A DNA stretch of 64,000 bases from Odontocerum albicorne (Eukaryota; Arthropoda; Insecta; Trichoptera; Odontoceridae), in contig OX463859.1 of assembly GCA_949825065.1 (NCBI GenBank), positions 31,079,847 to 31,143,846 of the forward strand, read 5' to 3'. Below are positions 9,927 to 22,233 of this stretch, piece after piece (the stretch's first letter is position 1; the number at the start of each line of letters is the position of its first letter). The notes beneath the pieces were generated by a model. It was given only the letters and a program-made list of their open reading frames with translations. It had not been told where the DNA came from and did not search any database. The position numbers were made by a program, and so were the translations under genes.

Positions 9927-11045
9927 ATGGTTGCTGAAAGTGAAGAGGAACTACAAGAGGCCTTAACAACTATGGAAAGCATTTTTCAAAATAACTACAG
10001 TATGAAGATAAATAAAGACAAAACAAAGCTGCTGACTGTAGGCCGAGCGCAACACCAGATGAGAATAGTGATGTCGGGTAAACCACTAAAGAACACCGAG
10101 GAGTTTGTCTACCTCGGGAGCAAAATAACATGGGACGGTCGGTCCAAGAGCGAGGTCGACAGCCATATACATCAGGCTAGACTTGCATTTAATAAAAGGT
10201 CGAAAATAATAGAATCAAATAATATAGACCTAAAACTGAGAATACTCCTCATCAAGACCTATGTATGGAGTATCTTAATGTACGGCTGCGAGACATGGTG
10301 CCTATCCGAAAGAGATAGACGAAGACTAGAGGCTTTTGAGATGTGGTCCTATAGAACAGTGCTCCGCAACCGGTGTGCCGTGGCACACTGGTGTGCCGTG
10401 AGCCGGATACAGGTGTGCCGCGGTCAAATTCAATGTACGAGTATTTGACATTTTACAATTTTTCATTATGTATTTAATACACAATAACTGGTGCCAACTG
10501 TTGAAAACTGCGTAGTGTGCTTTGTACACACCATGGCCGCACCAAATTAGTCATAGACAAAGAAAAATGACCCTTATGCGCGTCGCTGAAGACTCATGCC
10601 TAATTTAATACCTATATATTTTAGCTTTTGGTGTGCCGCGGAATTCTAGGAAGAATTTTGGTGTGTCGTAGGTGAGAAAAGGTTGCAGAGCACTGCTATA
10701 GAAGACTATTAGGAATTTCCTGGAGAGACCGCATCACAAATGAAGAGGTTCTCCAACGAATCGAAGGAGGAAGGCACCTGCTCAGGATCCTGTCCGAAAG
10801 GCGTGCAAGATGGATCGGTCATATAATACGACAAGAGGGCCTCTTGCATGCCATAATGGAGGGTATGACCGAGGGGACAAACTCTAGGGGACGCCCACGC
10901 CGAGAGTACCTGGAGGACCTGTTGGTGGACGTGCGCTGCTCAACATATACAGATTTAAAAAGAGCCGCACAGGACAGGGGGGAATGGAGGAGAAGAGTTG
11001 AAATTGCTGCAAACCAGTCTTAGGACTGCAACCACGGAGAGAGAG
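9927..11045 (+). pseudogene. 5'-truncated RTE-like non-LTR retrotransposon, split by a hAT
   Basis: The frame begins just after the position of the RT catalytic box (AMVAESEEELQEALTTMES), then FVYLGSKITWDGRSKSEVD, YVWSILMYGCETW and RRRLEAFEMW. It is interrupted at 10357-10695 by a hAT and resumes with RLLGISWRDRITNEEVLQRI, RARWIGHIIRQEG, RGRPRREYLEDLL, ending at TAG 11021-11023. Apart from the hAT the frame is open, so this copy is younger than its host fragment. The exact 11-bp flanking duplication is typical of target-primed reverse transcription with 5' truncation. Confidence 0.88.
10357..10695. mobile_element. hAT MITE, 339 bp
   Basis: Termini CAGTGCTCCGCAACC and GGTTGCAGAGCACTG are inverted repeats. 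The exact 8-bp duplication CTATAGAA flanks it (10349-10356 and 10696-10703). GTGTGCCG repeats occur near both ends. No coding sequence; it interrupts the RT frame. Confidence 0.95.
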
Positions 11046-11329
11046 AGATCAATGCTTAGTTTGAATATGTAGTTTAATGTCCTGTTGATTTTGTTTCCTA
11101 TTGTAACTTGAAGTTAAATATTTTGTCCCCCGTTTCCATTGTCTATTCTCAAGTAGTGAAATTTTTCAAATATTTCATTGTTCACCTGAACATCAATTTA
11201 AATTTTACGTTCACTTTTTTCAGTTTTATATTATTTATTCTCGTCTTTTTCAATTCACTTTTCATGCGCTGTAATTCATATTAATTCTTCACTAACATAC
11301 CATATCATCAGCAAATAACAGTCCACATA
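11046..11329 (-). pseudogene. Non-LTR RT relic with FADD box (upstream half)
   Basis: The minus strand encodes VCGLLFADDMV near 11329-11297, the RT catalytic FADD motif, followed by a frameshifted thumb region. It lies directly outside the 11-bp duplication, so it may be the upstream part of the relic at 9611-9926. The palindromic MITE at 11330 cuts it on the far side. Confidence 0.65.
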
Positions 11330-11556
11330 CAGTACCTGGCGGTAAGTAATATACATTGGGCTTAAGAAAGAGACTGTTGGCCATAATCGGCTAACTTCGG
11401 CTTTGTAGAGCGTCATCTCATTCATACACGTGTTCCGTCGCAAGTTGTCAGTCAAGCGTGCGACAGAGACAACACTCTACAAAACCGAAGTTATCTGATT
11501 ATGTCTTGGCAGTCTCTTTCTTAAGCCCAATATGCATTACTTACCGCCGGGTACTG
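11330..11556. mobile_element. Palindromic MITE (CAGTACC family), 227 bp
   Basis: Two long arms mirror each other: CAGTACCTGGCGGTAAGTAA...CTTTGTAGAGC and its inverted partner ending CTTACCGCCGGGTACTG. TA precedes the left end (11328-11329); the right flank TA has decayed. TA targets suggest the Tc1/mariner superfamily. Other copies: 7921 (half), 47970 and 49657. Confidence 0.88.
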
Positions 11557-12324
11557 AGCATTCCTATTCAACATTTTCATTCTACATTTATTTTTATTGA
11601 CTATGTATATTTTTATTTTAAATACATCAGGATGACTTAAAAGCACTTTTTAATTAACAGACGCAAATGTAATTGTTTTTTATTTTGTACATGAATTATT
11701 TTAAATTTTATTGTTGTTTTTATTTATTCTTATGCGACATGTTTTGAGATTTGTTTGATTGTTATCCATTTGAATTTTTTGTATACTTTTTTATAATTAA
11801 AATTAAGACTGCGACCGACCGTTTAAGATTAATAAATAATTTTCTTTTATTGACAGTAGGGCAGAATTTATAACGTTCCGATAACACTGAGTTTACAATA
11901 AGCGAAACATAAGTGGTTTAGACTTTGAATTTATTTTTTCGCACTTACTGCAGGATTTCGGAAACAAATTTTTCATGAAAATAAATCAAATTTCGATTAA
12001 TTTGAAACTCCAGTTAAATGAAATGCAAATGCCAATTTTAATGCATCCATATTCGTGTTTGTTTTAAATTTTCATAAAAGAATTTTAACTTTCTGCAAGG
12101 CGCTCTCCTCTTGTATGTTTATATTTCTGTTTCTTTAAGAAGCTTTAAATCTGCAACTTCTTTTTATATCCAGACTGTAATTGCCCCACCCTCGATGACG
12201 ATGATAATGATGAAATATCATGAATTTCTTAGCGAGTAATTTACAAGGAATTGTGGTGGTCATCGTACTAAAGAAAACAGTAAACAAGAAATGATGATGT
12301 CAAATAGTTGATCAGGACTTACAT
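11557..12324. other. AT-rich intergenic DNA, no feature recognised
   Basis: No coding, repeat or RNA signal that I can support. Confidence 0.4.
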
Positions 12325-13172
12325 AATAAAAGTATATCGGACGTATGCGTCACCCTAAAATATGATAGATATAAATTCTGGTATATATTTGATTTGTATC
12401 ATAGTATAAATAGGCCAAAACCCATACGATGGTTGTCAACAAAGAAAGAATACGAGAATTGAATTTTGAATACAAGAGAGCGAGAGAGGAATACTTGGAT
12501 TCTCTCTGAAAGTAATTCGAAATTTGAATCTCGGTGAGTCCGTGATAACTGAATAAATTTTAAATACCTAGCTAACAATTTTTGAACCAGTGTAAAAGGG
12601 GACGATGTATAAATGATATATATAAACGAATTTTACATTTATGAATATATATTTTCATAAATGTAGAATTTGTTTTACTTCCGTGAATATATCATGGGTT
12701 GCAACTAGTATGTATAGATTCTTGTTATATTTGATATATTTTGACATTTGTATTGATATATTTGTTTAGTTTTGTATGATATATTTATGTTTGTTTGGGT
12801 CCGTGCGTTGTCGCGACCGCAATGGAAATGTAGACTTATGGACGGTCGTCGAGACTATATCGCTGGCTGGCTGGCCTCTGCATTGCGTAAACTTTCGAAT
12901 ATTGTGGTATTTTGCGAGGCATGCAGTGGCGGAGAATGGCGCTTACGATGAACGATCAGCCGTTCATAAGAAGGGTCAAAACCAAATAAATTTACATATT
13001 CTCAGTTCACTTTACCTCCTGTTTTACTTGAGACCTGCTACAACCTGCCATAAGAGGAATCTCTACTCTGCAAATTTTCACCGATCTACGCCTCTGAACG
13101 TGACCTGAATTCTCCGAGCATTGCGCAGCAGCCATCCACCTATGTTACAGTTCTTTGTACCGGTGCCGTACA
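12325..13172. repeat. Dispersed repeat family A, copy 2 (inverted), with insertion
   Basis: It mirrors 4870-5400: GACGTATGCGTCACCC at 12340, TTGTCGCGACCGCAATGGAA, then GCGCAGCAGCCATCCACCTA and CTTTGTACCGGTGCCGTACA at the far end. About 300 bp of repeat family C (12404-12710) is inserted. Confidence 0.65.
12404..12710. repeat. Dispersed repeat family C, copy 1
   Basis: The segment starts GTATAAATAGGCCAAAACCC and ends GGGTTGCAACTAGTATG. It is shared with 52981-53289 (full) and 24148-24312 (truncated). The TATA-like start and lack of coding suggest an LTR fragment or other non-autonomous element. It lies inside repeat family A. Confidence 0.7.
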
Positions 13173-13186
13173 GAAAGGATGATTAA

Positions 13187-13424
13187 CCCTGAGAGATCGG
13201 CGCACTGCTATAGCAGTGGAAGAAATTTGTTCTACCCTTCTATTCTAAATGAATATCATTCATTTAGAATACAAGGGTACATATTCTGAAATATATTTAT
13301 GTTGTAAAAATATTTGTTTTTTGTTTTTTTGTTTAAAATAAATATTTATCACAAACGCCCGAATCGTAAATATATCTCAGCACTAGATAGACAATTATAT
13401 TTTTTTCTCGTAGCACTCTCAGGG
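13187..13424. mobile_element. TTAA-bounded MITE (piggyBac-like), 238 bp
   Basis: TTAA (13183-13186 and 13425-13428) flanks inverted ends CCCTGAGAG and CTCTCAGGG. Inside, ATTCTAAATGAATATCATTC starts a perfect 29-bp palindrome. No coding sequence. Confidence 0.85.
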
Positions 13425-13428
13425 TTAA

Positions 13429-14150
13429 ACATATGAGTATATAGGAAGAATTTATAGAAAAACTTTATATATCCAACCACATTTATTTGAATACTTTATA
13501 AAAAAAAACATATAAAATGGAAAAAGTGTGAAAAAACTATACTAAAATTAGTACACAAAAAAAAATCAGTAAAAATAATTCACAAACTTAAATAAAATTT
13601 TCACAATTACAAATAAATCGGACTAAATGTAAAGAAATTCATAATTGTAAATTTAAATCCAAGAAAAAAATCTTCAAACCATAATTTTATTAAGTTTAAA
13701 CAATTTCACTAGCAAATATAAATTTTGAGTTGTTAACAAAATATTAACATTGTTGAAATACATGTTTCAATTTTTTCAGAAAAAAAAAACATGACAAATT
13801 GAGTAATTTGAGATTTAATACTCCTTTTTACTTTCATCAGTACACATTTTAAGTGTAATTTAATGAAAAGAGGTCCTAACTTTATGACTTTAAGTTAGAT
13901 TGCGATCTTAACTAAATGTAATGTTTTAAAAAGATACGTAAATGTAGTGTTAATTAATGACCAAAGTATACAGTACAACCTGATACGCTTTTTTAGTAAT
14001 TTTTTCTATCCACTTAGACAGATAATAAAAGATTTTACATAAAAAACCAAACTGGAACTCTATTTTTGAGTTCTATTGGAAATCGAACACATAATTCACA
14101 GATGGAAGACGAACTTTCATCACCATCATCATAGTTAAGGAGTAATAATA
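13429..14150. other. AT-rich intergenic DNA
   Basis: Very AT-rich. GTATACAGTACAACCTGATA at 13968 looks like a small piece of the SINE tail. No gene recognised. Confidence 0.4.
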
Positions 14151-15200
14151 CAGGTAGTACGACTACATGACAGATAAGACGGTTAGTTTTCGGACACAGT
14201 AGTAGTAACCTATAAACATCGTAAGGATGAAACATTGGACGTGGTTAGACCACGTATTGAAGATACCGTCTGGTATTTAGTAGGTCAAGAGCTTCACTGT
14301 TTTATACCTCACTAGAGACTCAACGGATTAGATGACCATTTGAACTCATCAACCAGAGTTACGATAAAGATATTTGTAGTCATACCTTGGCATGGGAGGG
14401 TGTGGAGTACTGGATTGCAGACTGACCTGGATGAGAGTGTTTGGTGAAGTTATCATAGATAGTCATGATTCTTAATATCAATCTTTAACTTGTTAACATA
14501 TATGGTCATCATCCCCCGTGGGAAGACAAGAATTCATTTTTTTTCCTTGCATCAGGGCGTGCCTCAGCTCTCGGTGGGTGTACCCAAACTATTGGATTGC
14601 CCGATCTTTCTCTGGTCATAGAAGCTTTAACGGCAAACATTTTATCTTTAATCTTGTCCCTTTCGCCAAATTGAAATTTTTGCAACCATCTGGATCAATA
14701 ACGCAGATCACAATTTATGGTATCGCGATGATAATGGAGTCAATAATTTCCGAAGGAATCTTCACCCAGTTTTACATCGGTTCTTCTTCGGACCGATTGG
14801 CTACTCTGATCTAGAAGCATCAAAGGATAGCTTTACTAAATTCGTAGTTTTCTGTGAAAGTACTGCTAACTTGCTGGTCTGTTTAAACTCTAGGCCTTAA
14901 GCTGCTTTATAAGTATATTTCCTGCAATGCGAGTCATTTTCCTTCACCCATGATGTCAGACCTTAAGTCCATCAGTGTTACTATTCTTTTTACACTTTCA
15001 GGTGTATCACAACCGAAGAAGTCTCTTTAGGCAGTTCCTTCTTCGTCACAACGTCAAGTCGCACTCATAAAATATATGATGAACGATATCGGTCTTCTAA
15101 TGTAGATCGCGCTGGACGGAGATTTATTTTGTCCCCATAACAGTGCGGATGGTCATAATCGAGCACATAGACCGACAAACTTTGAAGTCATAAGAGTTAC
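14151..15200. repeat. Degenerate repeat related to 39830-40080
   Basis: AGGCAGTTCCTTCTTC, CACTCATAAA and ATTTATTTTGTCCCC (15035-15135) are shared in the same order with 39879-39955. GACCTGGATGAGAGTGTTTG (near 14425) resembles GCCTGGATGAAGACTTTTGA at 40056. No intact frame is present; it is probably an old retroelement. Confidence 0.4.
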
Positions 15201-16195
15201 CATAGTTGAAAAAAGAGATGTTTCAAGATATATGCAGGGCAATTCACGCTAACTTGACATGTTAGGTCGGAAAATAAATGCAAGCCTTATTGATTAAAAT
15301 TATCTTTAAGTTAACCTTAAGTGAGATATGATATTTTTTAATAAAATATTTTAAAAGCACTATAATCTAAAACAAAGTCTTTTGAAATGAATAATAATAC
15401 GCCAAGGCCATCTTTGGTAGTGCTAATTGAAAAGTTAAATAAAGATAAACGAAAAAAGAAGTATAAAACTTCTTACGACACGACGACACGTTATACAAAA
15501 ATAAATTATTTTACGCTAAATTATAATAATTAACGCGTACAAGTATTCATTTCTCCGACAAAACATTTTATTACATTCTAAAACATATTATTTCTTGAAT
15601 CTTCGAAAAGACTATATTTTCACTTTGTGGTGCAATGTTTTATGTAAAAGGACAAATAAGTAAATATAACCCAACCCCCCCCCCCCCCCCCCCACCTGGA
15701 TATTCAGACTTGATCTGCCCTAAAGATTTTTCCCCACCCCATTTACCATTTTTTAACATCTCTCTCCACTTCTCTCCCCATACCTTATTCCTCTTATATT
15801 ATATTATTTACACTTGTACAGGAAATTTTATCAATTTAGTTTATTTTCACCTGTCTTCGAAACCGGTTATACCCATTTCTATGAGTATCAGAATCAAACA
15901 TAATTATGAGTTTATAGTTCACCGTGCAAGTGCAGACATATACCGTTAAAAAAATTTAAACAACAGAAAACAAACCATTTTTTAATAAATCTGCAACTTT
16001 GAAGTCAATTATCTCGAAACGAAATACATGTGGGTTAGTCATGTCTGGTTCTGACCCACTCATATAAGATATGGAATACATAATAAAACCCTGAGCTTTT
16101 TTTTGGAATACAACTTGATTTTTGTCAACTCGAAAAGAAAAAAAATTCAGACGATCCTCCAATTACAATTTGTATTCGCATCTCACCTCGAGTGG
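15201..16195. other. AT-rich DNA with a poly-C tract
   Basis: A run of about 20 C lies near 15672-15693, unusual in this AT-rich setting. No gene is recognised. Confidence 0.5.
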
Positions 16196-16204
16196 TATTG
16201 TATT

Positions 16205-16265
16205 ATATAGTATACAGTACAACCCAGCTGGTATATTGGCATGTAGCAATCTATTCCAACCAATG
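16205..16265 (-). mobile_element. SINE tail fragment
   Basis: TATACAGTACAACCCAGCTG and GGCATGTAGCAATCTATTCC match the 3' body of the SINE family in minus orientation (compare 31872-31935). Confidence 0.5.
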
Positions 16266-16849
16266 CGCTAACGCGCTCACCAATTCAATGCTCGCCAGGC
16301 CGGCCATACAAAATGAGCGCGTAAACACGCTCTCCTTTGAGCTTGTCGCAAGCCAATATCAAATCCAATTGGAATAATTTATAAATTAGAACACATAGGG
16401 ACATCTATTGGGATGGTCAAGAAATACTTAAATATTACAATTTATCGATATTACCAAAGTTACAGTCATCTTTCTAAAAGCTTTCACTGACAGTCAATAC
16501 GTGTCTCTGATACAGGGTTACCGTCTACAGTTTTTTCCGTCGTAATTGAGATGATTTATAATGACTTCGTTTGCAGTTTTGTTCAATTGTTGATTTTTAA
16601 CTTTTGTGCGTTATTTTTGTTAATTTTTCAAAGTATTTATTTACAAAGTGTGTTTTCATGTATTCTTTGGTTATTGGCGGTAGTTTTGCGGCATAATACG
16701 ACGTTTATATAGACTTTTTACGGTTTTATTTTATAGTTTATTTACCTTTTGCGCTTTATTATACATCATATAGATAATTTGTTGATTTTATAGTAGTTTA
16801 CAAAGTATATTATATTCCACTATATTTATAAGTAAACGTGTTTTCTGTG

Positions 16850-17070
16850 TCAAGTTGTGACAACCCTGACATTTTGTGAATATTTAAACTGTGTTTTTCT
16901 GAGTGAACGGCAGCTCAAACGCCACACGGTGTATATATTTGGTAAGTTTTCATAATATCCTTTATATCTGTATACAAAAAATATAAATTTTTTAGGTTTT
17001 ATTTTTGTTGAAAAAATCACGGCCTGCTGGGTACGGCCATACTAATAACCTCCGGCACTTAAAGAGTTAA
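16850..17070. mobile_element. Dispersed repeat family B, uninterrupted copy
   Basis: CAAGTTGTGACAACCCTGAC, TTTTCATAATATCCTTTATA and CACGGCCTGCTGGGTACGGC parallel the copy split by mariner at 6601. It ends in TTAA at 17067-17070. It shows what the mariner target looked like before insertion. Confidence 0.65.
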
Positions 17071-17341
17071 GTGAAAAACTGACTGGGACTCTGGAACCAT
17101 GTACCGATGTGAATTTAACCTGTAACCACCGGGTTGGAAGACATGTTTTTTATCAATTAGGCATGACCTGTGAGGAGATTTAGAAGATTCGATTAGATCA
17201 AGTTTATGCACTCTCCGCACAGTGATATGTTTTGATGACAGTCATAACAAGACCATACCAAGCATTAATAGTATTTTAATGGTTCCAATAAATTTAGCTT
17301 AAGATAAGAAAATTCATATGTGAAAAGCATAAACATTAATA

Positions 17342-18496
17342 CAGTGGAACCTCTCATAACGAGCACCTCTCATAACGAGTAATCCGCATAACGAGCTAAA
17401 CAGATTGTGAAAAAAATGCTCCCTTAACGAGCGACATTTCGCATAACGAGTGACGCAGAAAGGGGAAGTCCCATCTTCACGTCACTCACTTGTGAGCCGG
17501 GACTTCCGCGCCAGTGTGTCAGTCTCTGGTTAGCACTCGTTCCGCTAGCACGTTAGTGTCACATGTGATCACACATTTTTCCAAACTTGTGTTAAGACAT
17601 TATTTGTAATTTTTTTTGTGCAAAGTTTAATAACCCTTGCAAAAATGTCCCTGAAGAAAAAGCCACAAGAAGACAGCCATACGAGAATAAAAGTAACTGT
17701 AGAAATGAAACGTAAAATCATTGAAAAGCGAGAACGAGGTGTGAGCGTGGCTGATCTAGCGCGCACATACAATCGGTCTACATCAACGATTTGCTCTATC
17801 CTCAAGAACAAGGACAAAATTAAGAAGATAGATGCTTCAAAGGGAGTGTCAAGAATGTCTACGAAACGGTTACCTATTCTTGATGATGTTGAAAGGTTGC
17901 TTCTCATATGGATAAACGAAAAGTAATTGGTAGGCGATACTATTAACGAAAACATCATTTGTGAGAAGGCGAAAGTTATTTTCGCCGACTTCGTTAAGAA
18001 GACGCCAGAATCATCAACTACTGAAAAAGAAGTACAATTTAAGGGAAGTCATGGATGGTTCGAGAAATTTAAGAGAAGAACCGGCATCCACAGCGTTGTG
18101 AGGCACGGTGAAGCAGCAAGCTCTGACACAAAGGCAGCAGAGAACTTCATCAGCGACTATAAGAAGCTCGTAGATTCTGAGGGTTACCGGATTTTACTTC
18201 TAGTAAAAAAGAATGAATTATTTGTCATAAATAAAAAACTAGTTATTTCGATTTTTTTATTGTTTTTTGCAAATTGAAATCGCATTCCGGGTTGTTACGC
18301 TCCTTAACAATTTATAAGTATGTAATTTTATTTGAATAAACGTTCAAAATAAAAAAATTGAGTATTTTTTTCAGCATGGAACGCATTATCGTATTTTACA
18401 TTGATTTATATGGGGAAAATTGTTTCGCTTAATGAGTGTTTCACATAACGAGTAAGATTCTGGAACGAATTATTCTCGTTATGAGAGGTTCCACTG
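17342..18496 (+). mobile_element. Tigger/pogo-like DNA transposon, deleted, 1155 bp
   Basis: Inverted ends CAGTGGAACCTCTCATAACG and CGTTATGAGAGGTTCCACTG are flanked by TA (17340-17341, 18497-18498). Further CATAACGAG repeats lie next to the left end. The transposase keeps only its DNA-binding half. Confidence 0.93.
17645..18277 (+). pseudogene. Tigger/pogo transposase N-terminal half
   Basis: The frame opens MSLKKKPQEDSHTRIKVTVE, then a helix-turn-helix (KRERGVSVADLARTYNRSTS) of the CENP-B/Psq type. A TAA at 17924-17926 interrupts it; the same frame continues with the second CENP-B domain (KGSHGWFEKFKRRTGIHSVV). The DDE catalytic domain is absent: coding jumps from VDSEGYR to unrelated 3' sequence. 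This is a single nonsense change plus a large deletion. Confidence 0.9.
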
Positions 18497-18498
18497 TA

Positions 18499-19350
18499 CG
18501 AGTAGTTCTTTACATCATAAAAAATACACAGTTTTGAAAATCCGTTCAAAACAAGAATATTTCCGATATTGCTTATTTATGATACCGTCTAATACAATGC
18601 TTTTTTTAATATTTCATAACAAGGTCTAAAATGTTTCTTCCATCATAAATCCATTATTTACGTCAATTAATGAATTGATAAGCAAAAAATTCCAATGTTT
18701 CGAATAAATTATTCACCATCTACGGTATTAAGTGTGGAACTGAACCTATATTAAATCTGAGCATCGCCTGTATAATTTTTTTAGGTCAAAACAAATTACG
18801 ACATCAAATTACAATAAATATGTAGCCAAAGATATATCTAATGGCATTAAAAAAACAATCACAAAAACATTACACATCACTAAAGTGACAAGATTTATTT
18901 GCTTCACACAACAATTAATATTTAAAAATAACAATATTTTATAACAAGTTTTTAGCTATACGTAACAAGCAACAATTATTCTAAAATAACTCGAATTTGT
19001 ATATTGCTATTAAGGATGGATTCTTGGAACATACGAATAATAACAGCTAAGGAACACTTCATTAACAATCATACATCAATAAGGAATAACATAATGAAGA
19101 AAAAGTGTACGTATTAATACCAATCTAATTTAATGTGACCTCCTAAAACAGCCCCAATAATGCAGCCTGCATATACAATAGTCCCAGTCAAAACAGCCTC
19201 GACAAAACAATATACACCGTTATTATATATAATAATAATAACACATCCTATTTATATGGTGACATGGCACGTTACGTATGTAAACTGCATAGACCCAAGA
19301 AGACAAATAATAAAAATAATTGTACTTTATTTAGGATTATACTATTGTAG
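18499..19350. other. AT-rich intergenic DNA
   Basis: No gene recognised. ACAGCCCCAATAATGCAGCC and CCCAGTCAAAACAGCCTCGA (19150-19205) resemble, inverted, GGCTGTTTTGAG-type sequence at 20615-20700, possibly ends of one larger degraded element. Confidence 0.35.
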
Positions 19351-19353
19351 TGA

Positions 19354-19790
19354 CTATACGTGCGGTCACTGAACCCACGAGGCGACCTTTGCCCGCCCGG
19401 TCATCAAACTCGCATGCTTCACAATGCGAGACAAACAATGGGCAAAGTTCACACGGTCGGTCATTCAACTCACTACTAGCGGAGACCGCATTCCATGAGG
19501 AAAGGAGAGAGCAACATATCTTCCGCGCTGTCAGTCAAAACAACAAATACCCAACGTGAGGACAATAAACATATTGTAAGGCAAAGACGAGACAGCGATA
19601 TATCTCTCGCGCATTCCCGCACACATTCCAAATATTATAAATACCGACGTTTATCAATAAAATATTTCTTTGCATATTCCGATTTCAAACGAGTTTTATT
19701 TATCAACAATCATCCTCATCATCTCTCCTTTAAGGAACAGCCGTTCCTAAACTATAATGAGCATTTGGTAAAGCCTGGTTGAACCTAAAA
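19354..19790 (+). repeat. Possible solo LTR
   Basis: The block starts TGTAGTGACTATACGTGCGG, is GC-richer than its surroundings, has a TATA-like TTATAAATACC near 19635 and AATAAA near 19658. Its layout resembles that at 27380. No flanking target duplication or internal gene confirms it. Confidence 0.35.
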
Positions 19791-20365
19791 ATACGAAATT
19801 ACTTTTAGGACGTGGTATTAATCAATACAGGAACCACGGAAAGTAACAAATAAAAATTATTTATGCAACAATAATATAAAGTGCTTTTTTTTTTAATAAT
19901 GGCCGTGAACTCCTCCATAGTATAAATTTTCACTTCACTGAAATTTGTACAGTTTTGACAGTTGAACAATATGATTGCCATAACACATATCACATGCATT
20001 CGATAGTCATTTTACTTTAAACAACCATGTAAACAAATATTAAATATGATTAGTGAGAATTTAACACTTCTTTGTTAATTATCTCGATTTGTGATTATTT
20101 TTATTTGATTAAATGTAACTCTTTTTTAACAAAAACAATGTTCCATAATTCGATAGAAATATAACTTTGTTTTTTCTTAATGGCAATACAGTGTACATAA
20201 CTTATTTCACTTAACGCGATATAATTAAGAATATAAAAAAATGTCAAATGAAATTTGAATATATATTTTGTTTTAAAGTTATATATTATATATTCTCAAG
20301 TAAAATAAGACATTCCGCAGAGTTAATCCACAATATCAATTTGAGCAATTAATTGGGTAATTTTG
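19791..20365. other. AT-rich intergenic DNA
   Basis: No gene recognised. TAATGGCCGTGAACTCCTCC near 19895 echoes 9515. Confidence 0.4.
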
Positions 20366-20590
20366 CACTATAGTTCGGAAATTCTAGGATGAGTCCTGTG
20401 ACAGCTCACAAATTTGCCCCAATACAACCTTGTAACGATGTTCAGTAATTTTAATTATTTTATCAACTTAAATATAAGCCTCAATTCTAATAAATAGTAA
20501 GTTATTAAGGTAAATACATTACATTAGGTTGTATTGGGGCAAATTTGTGAGCTGTCACAGGACTCATCTTAGAATTTTCGAACCATAGTG
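20366..20590. mobile_element. Palindromic MITE with about 64-bp arms
   Basis: CACTATAGTTCGGAAATTCT...CCCCAATACAACC on the left mirrors GGTTGTATTGGGGC...AACCATAGTG on the right. The GTGACAGCTCACAAATTTGC stretch is shared with the left end of the element at 35890. No coding sequence; the target duplication is unclear. Confidence 0.85.
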
Positions 20591-21143
20591 TTTGAAGCTT
20601 TGCATTGCAGTGGTGTGAGCTGTTTTGACTGAAGCTATTGTGTATGTGAGCTACTGAGCTACTTAGTCAGGGCTGTTTTGAGGGAGCTATTTTGTCTTGA
20701 GCTATTTTGATGAGGTATCCTAATTTATGGTAAATATATCAATTCTGATTTTATTGCAATAGATAATATCTCCTGCATAAATGCAAAAAACTCATTAAAA
20801 TAAACCAAGTGCTCTATTCTTATCAAATAACTATGAGAATTTTTTTTTAAAGCGGACAAGAGAAATGATTTAAGTTTTTAACAATAAAAAAGGCAACATC
20901 TTGAAAGTGAAAAATAAAAGTTGTTTTAATATAACACATTTTTAAACGTTCAAAACATTTTGACGTATTTATGCAAAAATAAATATCTCAAAACAGGTTC
21001 AATCCACATTTAACCTGTTTTGAGAATTTTAACAAAACATATCGTCACTTTGAATAGGATACAATATTTTTAATACAAAATTTAAGAATGAAGCTCTGTG
21101 GTTTGGTTTTTGGACATTTTTGGATATTTTTGTGGTATATATA
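20591..21143. other. AT-rich intergenic DNA
   Basis: Contains GAGCTATTTTG-type short repeats near 20640-20710 and nothing else that I can support. Confidence 0.35.
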
Positions 21144-21145
21144 TA

Positions 21146-21766
21146 CAGGCGGCCTTCGACTTTCGCACATAATTGGTTCCTGAAAATATGTGCGAATGTT
21201 AAATGTTCAAAAGTAGAGGGATGTAAAAAAAACATAAATAATTGTATTTTAAACTATTTATTTATCAATAATAATATTTATTTATTAATAATATATTAAA
21301 GTCTTGACGATTTTACTAGATTCTTCTTCCTCACTTTCATTGTGTATTTCATTTAACTCTTGTTGCTCAATTAAGTATTCACTTGACAGAGGTACTGAGT
21401 CAGATTCAATCAACTCATTAACATCTTCGTTGTTGACGTCCAAGTTTAGTACATTCATTAGGCTAACTATTTCATCTGTGATAGTTTCCGGAGTTTCTTC
21501 AGAAAGTATAAAACCACTCGTCATTTGTGGGCATAATTGTTTCCAGGAACCTTTCATTGTTGACTCTTTTATTTCAGCCCACGAGTCTCCAATATTGTTT
21601 ATTACGTTTCATATATTATAGTTCTTCCAAAAAAACGGCAACGACTGCATGGAAGCGTACAATTTTTACATTAACGACAAAAATCTTTAAAAAATTGATA
21701 TTTTTTAAAATGTGCGAATTAGCGAATTGTGCGAAAGTAGAACGTGCGAAAGTCGAGGGCCGTCTG
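21146..21766 (-). mobile_element. Tigger-like element, deleted copy 1, 621 bp
   Basis: Ends CAGGCGGCCTTCGACTTTCG and CGAAAGTCGAGGGCCGTCTG are inverted, flanked by TA (21144-21145, 21767-21768). It is the opposite-strand relative of 29835-30448, retaining the same fragment of transposase. Confidence 0.92.
21285..21557 (-). pseudogene. Tigger-like transposase C-terminal remnant
   Basis: The frame encodes MKGSWKQLCPQMTSGF, then an acidic tail with EETPETITDEIVSLMNVLNL and EQQELNEIHNESEEEE. This matches the C-terminal end of Tigger/jerky-type transposases after the DDE core. Upstream coding is deleted, so the ATG is not a true start. Confidence 0.82.
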
Positions 21767-21768
21767 TA

Positions 21769-22233
21769 TGTCCAATTATTAATTAGAAATGTGTAATATG
21801 AAAAAAACAGACTAAAATAAGTAAGTTTTTTAATGTAAATTAAATTCAATATATACTGTGTACATTATATTGCTAATCTGTGGACTTGTAATTTACTGTG
21901 TTGGTATTTTTGCGATTGTAAGACTCGAGTTTTTACAATGACAGTTTTGAAGTTCATACTTTGATAACATTTTTATTAGAATTTTTTTTAAACTAGTGAG
22001 TTCTATGAAATGTGATGTTTATAGTTTTAATTTATTCTATAATAAAACACACGATTGCGTATTTGCGAATGTCTTTTATTTATGTCACGTGAATATACAC
22101 GACTGCGATCGGGAATATAAAATTACTTCATTTTAATATTTTCTGTAACTTTGGTTCGAAAAAATTGTTTAGTTTATTTGTAATATACATTTTTTTATTA
22201 ATTCGGTCCTGTGAATTACAAAATAACCTCTCG
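21769..22233. other. AT-rich intergenic DNA
   Basis: No feature recognised. Confidence 0.4.

Noticed and set aside
14035..14235. Small minus-strand coding region
   Set aside because: No similarity to any family I know, and it ends in repeat-derived sequence.
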